Shown here piece by piece: positions 59,339-64,000 of a stretch of DNA of 64,000 nt. Source of the stretch: Siphonodentalium dalli (lineage: Eukaryota > Mollusca > Scaphopoda > Gadilida > Siphonodentaliidae); NCBI GenBank assembly GCA_032622095.1, contig CP136065.1, positions 212,270,151 to 212,334,150 on the forward strand. The letters are read 5' to 3'. Positions within the stretch are counted from its first letter, which is position 1. The number at the start of each line of letters is the position of its first letter. Position numbers and translations under genes: made by a program. The notes beneath the pieces were generated by a model. It ran no database searches. It was given only the letters and a program-made list of their open reading frames with translations, and was not told where the DNA came from.

Positions 59339-61488
59339 TAGTACCCTGGCTACAACTCTTGCCCGCATTTACCAGATATACTTACACTTTTGTATAAGTC
59401 CTTCTTCGGTTCTGGTCTTTGGCCGGCCGGCAAGTATCGGTGTTCTCTGGTTTGTGTTACGTCTGATTGTGTTCATGGTCTAGTGTCAAGTGTGGCGGGA
59501 AATCGGGCTCTAGCCTTGACCTCTCTGACGCCGGTAAATTTACCGGCGACAGGGAGCGTCCAAAAGATGCCACAAATCCCCCCAGTTTTCAAACTAAGGC
59601 CCCCCTTTAAGGACTAGGGTTTTCAAGGGCCAGCTTGGGGTTTCATTTCAATTAATTTTATCTGTTAAAAATGTCCACCCCCCAAATACTCGATATCTTG
59701 CAACTACTATAAATGTCCACCCCCCACAAATGACTAGAATTGACATATAAGAAATATATATAAAAATAAACTTATATCAAAACATAACAGGTGAAATACA
59801 GGACTACAAAAAATATTGGCTCCGGGAGGGCTGTCAAAAATGTTTCCAAGTCCCAAATTTGCCATATATATCTCGGGCTTGATATTTGCCCCCTAATCTG
59901 ATCCCAAATTTAATTTCGGGCTTTATGCCCCTACCAGCCAAAAAGTCCTACGAGGCCTTATGCCTAGGAATTCCAGATACATGTAGGGCTTTTTGCCCAA
60001 TTAGTTTTCCACCGATTGGGAAGGGTATCTCTCATCATTCTAGAAACTAATTATAACTAGCCCTCCCAAAAAATAGAGCCATGCGTTAATTGCCACCTGA
60101 GGAAATAGCACCCGTATTTCTGGACTAATTGTCCATATCACAAATTATATCACAATTTAAAATCTACATGATTTAGCTATATACAACCTCCCTGGACTAC
60201 TTGTCCTTGACGGGAGTACAATTCCCCTGTCCGGGGTAAACATAAATCAGCATTGGGACCTACGAAGGTCCCGTATCGGGACCCGCACAGGTCCCACCGC
60301 CATACCTACACGTACGGCCTCATAAATAATCATGGAATCTAGTAAGCCTGGTAACCTTTGTACTCGGGAATAGCCTTCTGGGCTTAACTTCGGAGCCCAT
60401 TCCCCTTAATCCTCACTCTCTACCATGCCGCTCATGCCCTGACCCGTATATCTATATACGCTCACTTCCCTCCAATATAATTAAATCAATTTCTTCTTTC
60501 CTAATGTCATCTTTCTACATAGACCCTTTCCTAATGGGATGTTTCCTTTCTTCTTCAATAACCCCGCCCTTGAAACTACATGTATCTCGGGTCTATGCTG
60601 TGATCAGAGCATGAGTCACCTCTCCCATACATTCAAGTATATACCAGATATTATGACTAACTCCCAGGGTTACCAAGGCTTACTAGTGGGATAAATAGTA
60701 GTGCGGGTTGTTTAGGCTATGTGCTGGAGTTGTGGCTTGGCTATCTCACGTCGGAACGGATCAACCCAACAACTGGACGGGCAATAGGGGAATCCCCTAT
60801 TCTAGCCCTCCGAACGTCCTTTAAGAACTAATCCAATCTTGTATGAATGATTCCCTGCCCAACAATATCCAAAAGTCATAACTGATACCCCCAAGAAGGG
60901 TTATGGTGTACTCCATGACCCCTAATCGTGTCGTAATGAATCGAGCAAGGGTGGAAAGAGGGCAGGAGGCTACCCTACTAATTCCCCGAAAAAATCTCAA
61001 AGTCTTGTGTGATCCAAAATTTTGAACCAATAGTAACTTTACTGTTTGTTAAGAAACCAACAAATTCTGTTAACCATATCTGGACTCACTATGTGAACAA
61101 TAGATGATCTGTCTTTTCTATTGTTATCCCAAAACAATAATTTAAATACTAGTTTGATATCTGATAGTTCCGGGCCATGCCCAATACATTATGGTTCTAC
61201 TAATGCTAACAGGGAACTCGTTCCCATATCTAGAATTTAGGGCCCCAATATTTCAAGTCTTTGTGCCTGCCTATCTGGACGTATTACCTTAGTGTGGGTC
61301 GAAACCCTCAACAGGAGCCTCGGTCAAACAAACAGTTACTACATAGTGAAGATGCGGGCCGAAGCCCTGTTCACTTGTGTAACCACTCGACCATTCAATT
61401 AGTTAACAAATATCCATCGACCGAGGACTCCGAAAACTGCAACCTGTGAGACAGCCACTCCCAGCCTAGTACTTATTTACAACCCCCA
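59339..61488. other. Region 3' of the TatD-like ORF
   Basis: Base composition rises in GC from about 59900 toward the ORF. GGGACC/GGTCCC words cluster near 60250-60295. Probably the 3' untranslated or 3' terminal part of the PHD/TatD-like unit. No terminal repeat, poly(A) or RT/integrase motif was recognised in six frames by eye. Confidence 0.4.
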
Positions 61489-63741
61489 CTACCGGTTTGG
61501 GGCCTGAAACCTGAACAATTGTTCAGCATTTCTAGCCGCCCACCTTACGACATTGACCGGGTCAAGGTTCCGCATTCGGGCAACAAGGTCCACTATGGAC
61601 CCCATGCCGCTAAATGGGAGGAAATGAAACCCTCCCGCCACTTGCGGAACGTTGCAAGTCAGTAACAGCCGGCTCAACGGGATGCTATCCAGACCCACAT
61701 AGTGGTCCAGATTAGCACGCGTCGTGCTGGGCCCCAATGCAAAATATACATTGTTGGGCGATACTCCACTCCAACTTGAAACTGTAGTGGCATCGCCCAC
61801 AAAATCCTGCAGTATTACCGGGCCCCTAAAGCCCGACTCCCTGACAATTGATCTGGCTGCGCTGTGGGCATCTAGCCCAAATGGGTCGCAACCAGGACCC
61901 TTGACGGCCACATACAGTGGCAATCCATTAGCCCCTGCCAGACGGGCGAACTGCCCCAAAGCCCAGTTTTGCAACTGATGGGTTGAGGGCGGGGCAGTTC
62001 TGTCCAGACCAGCAGGACCTATGGCGTCCAACCGGGTAGCCATTTGGGTGATGGCAAAGACCACGTCCTCCAACTCACCCAGATCCGTTCCTATAAAATC
62101 CGGGCTCATGCCCATGGCTACCCGAAAATTCAGTGGTACTGTTGGTACATGGATGGGAGCGGCCCTACCGGGCCAATCCCCAAACAGCAGCACGCCACCT
62201 GCGGCCACTAGAGGATATGGATCCCCAGGCCTCGGAACTGCCGACAACAGATCGTCGGGCAGCACCAGGGTGCCCGCGGGAAACCCCACCCGGACCTGGT
62301 CCAGGTGCATCCCCATGTCCCAATAGTACTCGGATGCCCGCTGAGCGTCCGAGCTCCACCGAAAACGTGGCTGACCCATGCATGTAAAGAGCAACTCTGG
62401 TGGTGACTGCTCACGTGAGTTTGCCCTTACCGAGGCCTCAGGTGATGCCTCACGAACCGGGCTAATAGCCCTTGGGTCAGCCCTAACAACAGGCTGGGGC
62501 TCCGGACCCCTTTGAGGTTCGGGCTCCAGCCCCCCATCAGCATTTGGAGCAAGCTCCGGGTGTTCCACTACAGGGCCCTGGACTGGGGCCTCCAACTCTA
62601 CCTCCTCCTGGACGGGCGTTACTGGGCGACTATACCCAGATGGGAGACCGACAGGGGCCACACGCCCGTCCAGCCACATGCGGAGCCACAAAAGGACCCG
62701 CCAGTGGTACAAGAAGGTGAAGTTGGTGACCCCAGAGGCCACCAAGGTACCATCCGTAGTGAAGGATGTTGGCCGGAGATCGTAGGTCCCCTCCATGTTC
62801 CGGATGTGGGCCCGCATCAGCGGGCTCACTAGGAACGGAAGAGGGCCCCCGTTCTCTAGCACCACCTGCGTTATAGCCTCTAGGCTCAACCCGAGGGGCC
62901 TAACGAACTCCTGGAGCGCGTTCGTCTGAACCGACACGGTAACAGCCGAACGACGCTCCAAGGGTTCCCACAGAAGCCTCGGCACGTGTTGCTCGCAGTG
63001 ACGTCTAATGCCACGGACCGACTCCCCACACAGGCTACAGATGGAATCGTTGCCCCGTTTGGTTTTACGACCGGGCCTAGGCTCCGCCCAGCCCGGTGTA
63101 ACACCTTCCTCACTGACTGTCCCTGTGGGAGGACGGCCCGTGGCCCCAGCAGCCACGCAAACAACCTCTGTTGCCTTCCTGGTTTCACGGGGAGGCGGCA
63201 TATCACCTGTGTCGGTGGGCCGAACCCCCGCATAACCACCCCCGTTGTCCCCCTCACTTGCAGAGCCCCCTACTGGGCCCTCTACTGGGACATCCACCAA
63301 GGGCTCCATTTCCTCAGGTGGAGGACTAGTGCTGCCCGATGTTTTGGGCTTCACTTTAGGCCTAGCACCGTCCCCAATGACTGGGTTCGGCTCTAGTCCA
63401 TACACTTTGGGCCTAGCACCGCCCCCTACTACGGGGTACGGATCTGGTCCATCGTCCCGGGATCCCAAGGTGATCCCTCTCCCCGGAGTACCCCTTACCA
63501 CTTTAGTGGGAGTAGATGCCGTCCCACTCTTCGGTGAAGTGTGGGGGCGTTTAGCCACTTCCATTTGGGCGCCCGACAGGGGTAGCTGGGCCTCCAAGGG
63601 CCCTTCTACCACCGCCCCGCCCACATACACTACTGTCTGAATGTCAGACGGGCTTGTCGTAGGTGCGGAGGCCCGTGCGGGCTCCGACCTAGGGGCCTTT
63701 TCTAGGGCCCAAGCCCGTTTCTCCTCCTCGGAACTTGACAT
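61489..63741 (-). CDS. Zinc-finger + TatD-like protein with degraded metal site
   Basis: A 750-residue open frame, GC-rich, 48 bases after the PHD ORF on the same strand. Residues 1-230 are Pro/Gly/Ser-rich and likely disordered. A C2H2-like finger follows (C235, C238, H248, H252; C-x2-C-x9-H-x3-H), then a hydrophobic block (270-360) and a second Pro/Glu-rich linker (370-450). Residues ~460-745 follow the TatD metal-dependent DNase plan: WDMGMHLDQ (474-482) for DxHxHLD; AIGPAGLD (573-580) for IGExGLD; GLPLYVAVKG (606-615) for LPLxxHxR; PVILQDFVGD (641-650) for xxxHxFxG; IPLSRLLLTCNVP (687-699) for RLLLETDxP. Of the metal ligands only H479 survives (G477, P576, A612, Q645, N697 replace the others), so it is probably a non-catalytic TatD fold. 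It could be a mobile-element protein or a host gene. Confidence 0.65.
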   Translation of the reverse strand: MSSSEEEKRAWALEKAPRSEPARASAPTTSPSDIQTVVYVGGAVVEGPLEAQLPLSGAQMEVAKRPHTSPKSGTASTPTKVVRGTPGRGITLGSRDDGPDPYPVVGGGARPKVYGLEPNPVIGDGARPKVKPKTSGSTSPPPEEMEPLVDVPVEGPVGGSASEGDNGGGYAGVRPTDTGDMPPPRETRKATEVVCVAAGATGRPPTGTVSEEGVTPGWAEPRPGRKTKRGNDSICSLCGESVRGIRRHCEQHVPRLLWEPLERRSAVTVSVQTNALQEFVRPLGLSLEAITQVVLENGGPLPFLVSPLMRAHIRNMEGTYDLRPTSFTTDGTLVASGVTNFTFLYHWRVLLWLRMWLDGRVAPVGLPSGYSRPVTPVQEEVELEAPVQGPVVEHPELAPNADGGLEPEPQRGPEPQPVVRADPRAISPVREASPEASVRANSREQSPPELLFTCMGQPRFRWSSDAQRASEYYWDMGMHLDQVRVGFPAGTLVLPDDLLSAVPRPGDPYPLVAAGGVLLFGDWPGRAAPIHVPTVPLNFRVAMGMSPDFIGTDLGELEDVVFAITQMATRLDAIGPAGLDRTAPPSTHQLQNWALGQFARLAGANGLPLYVAVKGPGCDPFGLDAHSAARSIVRESGFRGPVILQDFVGDATTVSSWSGVSPNNVYFALGPSTTRANLDHYVGLDSIPLSRLLLTCNVPQVAGGFHFLPFSGMGSIVDLVARMRNLDPVNVVRWAARNAEQLFRFQAPNR

Positions 63742-63789
63742 GTCTGTCCGTCAAGTCAATTATTTTTCTGGAAAAGCGAAATGCATAAT

Positions 63790-63999
63790 TTAGGTGCTAA
63801 TCATACAATACGGGCAAAGATAGTTATCAATTTTCTCTGCCTCCTGTTTGTTAATTTTTATGCACCCCCCATGAAACCAGTCTGCACACTTGGCACATTG
63901 AATCATGAACCCCTCCTCGGGTCCCCGACAGATACAAAACAATGGAACGGGCGATCCCCGTATTTGAGAAAGTGCCCTTTGTCTCTCAATCCAGGGTGG
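63790..63999 (-). CDS. PHD-finger ORF, 5' end outside the window
   Basis: The minus-strand frame is open from the window edge and ends TAA at 63792-63790. It encodes a C4HC3 PHD finger: CIC, x10, CAKC, x4, His in WFH, x2, Cys, x15, CPYC, then MIST and stop. Spacing and the EGFMIQC..C..WFHGGC core match PHD fingers of the CXXC1/SPP1 kind, whose Met and Trp help read methylated H3K4. The Trp (before FH) and Met are present here. It is followed 48 bases on by the TatD-like ORF, so the two may be one unit (bicistronic, or exons joined by splicing). PHD fingers are also known in ORF1 of some CR1-like retrotransposons. Confidence 0.7.
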   Translation of the reverse strand, partial: PPWIERQRALSQIRGSPVPLFCICRGPEEGFMIQCAKCADWFHGGCIKINKQEAEKIDNYLCPYCMIST

Positions 64000-64000
64000 T

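Noticed and set aside
61724-63640. Several plus-strand and alternative-frame ORFs of 70-136 codons
   Set aside because: Shadow frames of the GC-rich 750-codon minus-strand gene.
1-64000. tRNA and rRNA genes
   Set aside because: I found no cloverleaf or rRNA-like stretch by eye; a covariance search would be needed to exclude small ones.

Overview
This is a eukaryotic, AT-rich, repeat-dense window, most likely from a marine invertebrate and perhaps a mollusc or other lophotrochozoan. That placement is inference. The support is GT-AG and GC-AG introns, a single-exon rhodopsin-type receptor of the kind expanded in such genomes, APE-type LINEs, TTAA- and TA-targeted DNA transposons, and a TatD-like cassette of a type I recall from bivalve genomes. 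There are no bacterial operons, rRNA genes or CRISPR arrays, and I could not support any tRNA.

Layout. 1-11.8 kb: the 3' part of a multi-exon membrane-protein gene (+ strand, four phase-0 exons). Its introns carry 174-, 54-, 38- and 39-bp tandem repeats, a MITE and several inverted repeats. 12.4-14.4 kb: a 5'-truncated, frameshifted LINE reverse transcriptase (- strand). 15.0-22.8 kb: nested insertions. Diverged inverted arms enclose a TIR element (15706-21211) with CTTAAG-type subterminal palindromes, and that element encloses a dead LINE (ORF1, endonuclease, RT).

24.2-59.3 kb: a large imperfect palindrome centred near 36553. Each arm carries a divergently oriented copy of the same intronless GPCR. 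The left copy (29733-30773) is intact and the right copy (39345-40388) has one premature stop. The left arm also has an ~1.84-kb tandem duplication that makes a truncated third GPCR copy, a piggyBac-like TTAA element and a pogo/Tigger remnant. The right arm has a TAA-flanked TIR element and a 12.3-kb TTAA-flanked insertion (46851-59156) filled with MITEs, palindromes and LINE debris. Because the arms are paralogous, each serves as the empty site that defines insertions in the other.

61.5-64.0 kb: a GC-rich pair of minus-strand ORFs, a PHD-finger ORF running off the window edge and a 750-aa protein. The latter has an N-terminal zinc-finger-like motif and a C-terminal TatD-nuclease-like domain in which nearly every metal ligand appears replaced. 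This looks like part of a mobile-element cassette or a multi-domain gene and is the least ordinary protein here.

The only plausible host genes are the membrane-protein gene, the GPCR family and possibly the PHD/TatD-like pair. Nearly everything else is repeats or decayed mobile DNA.
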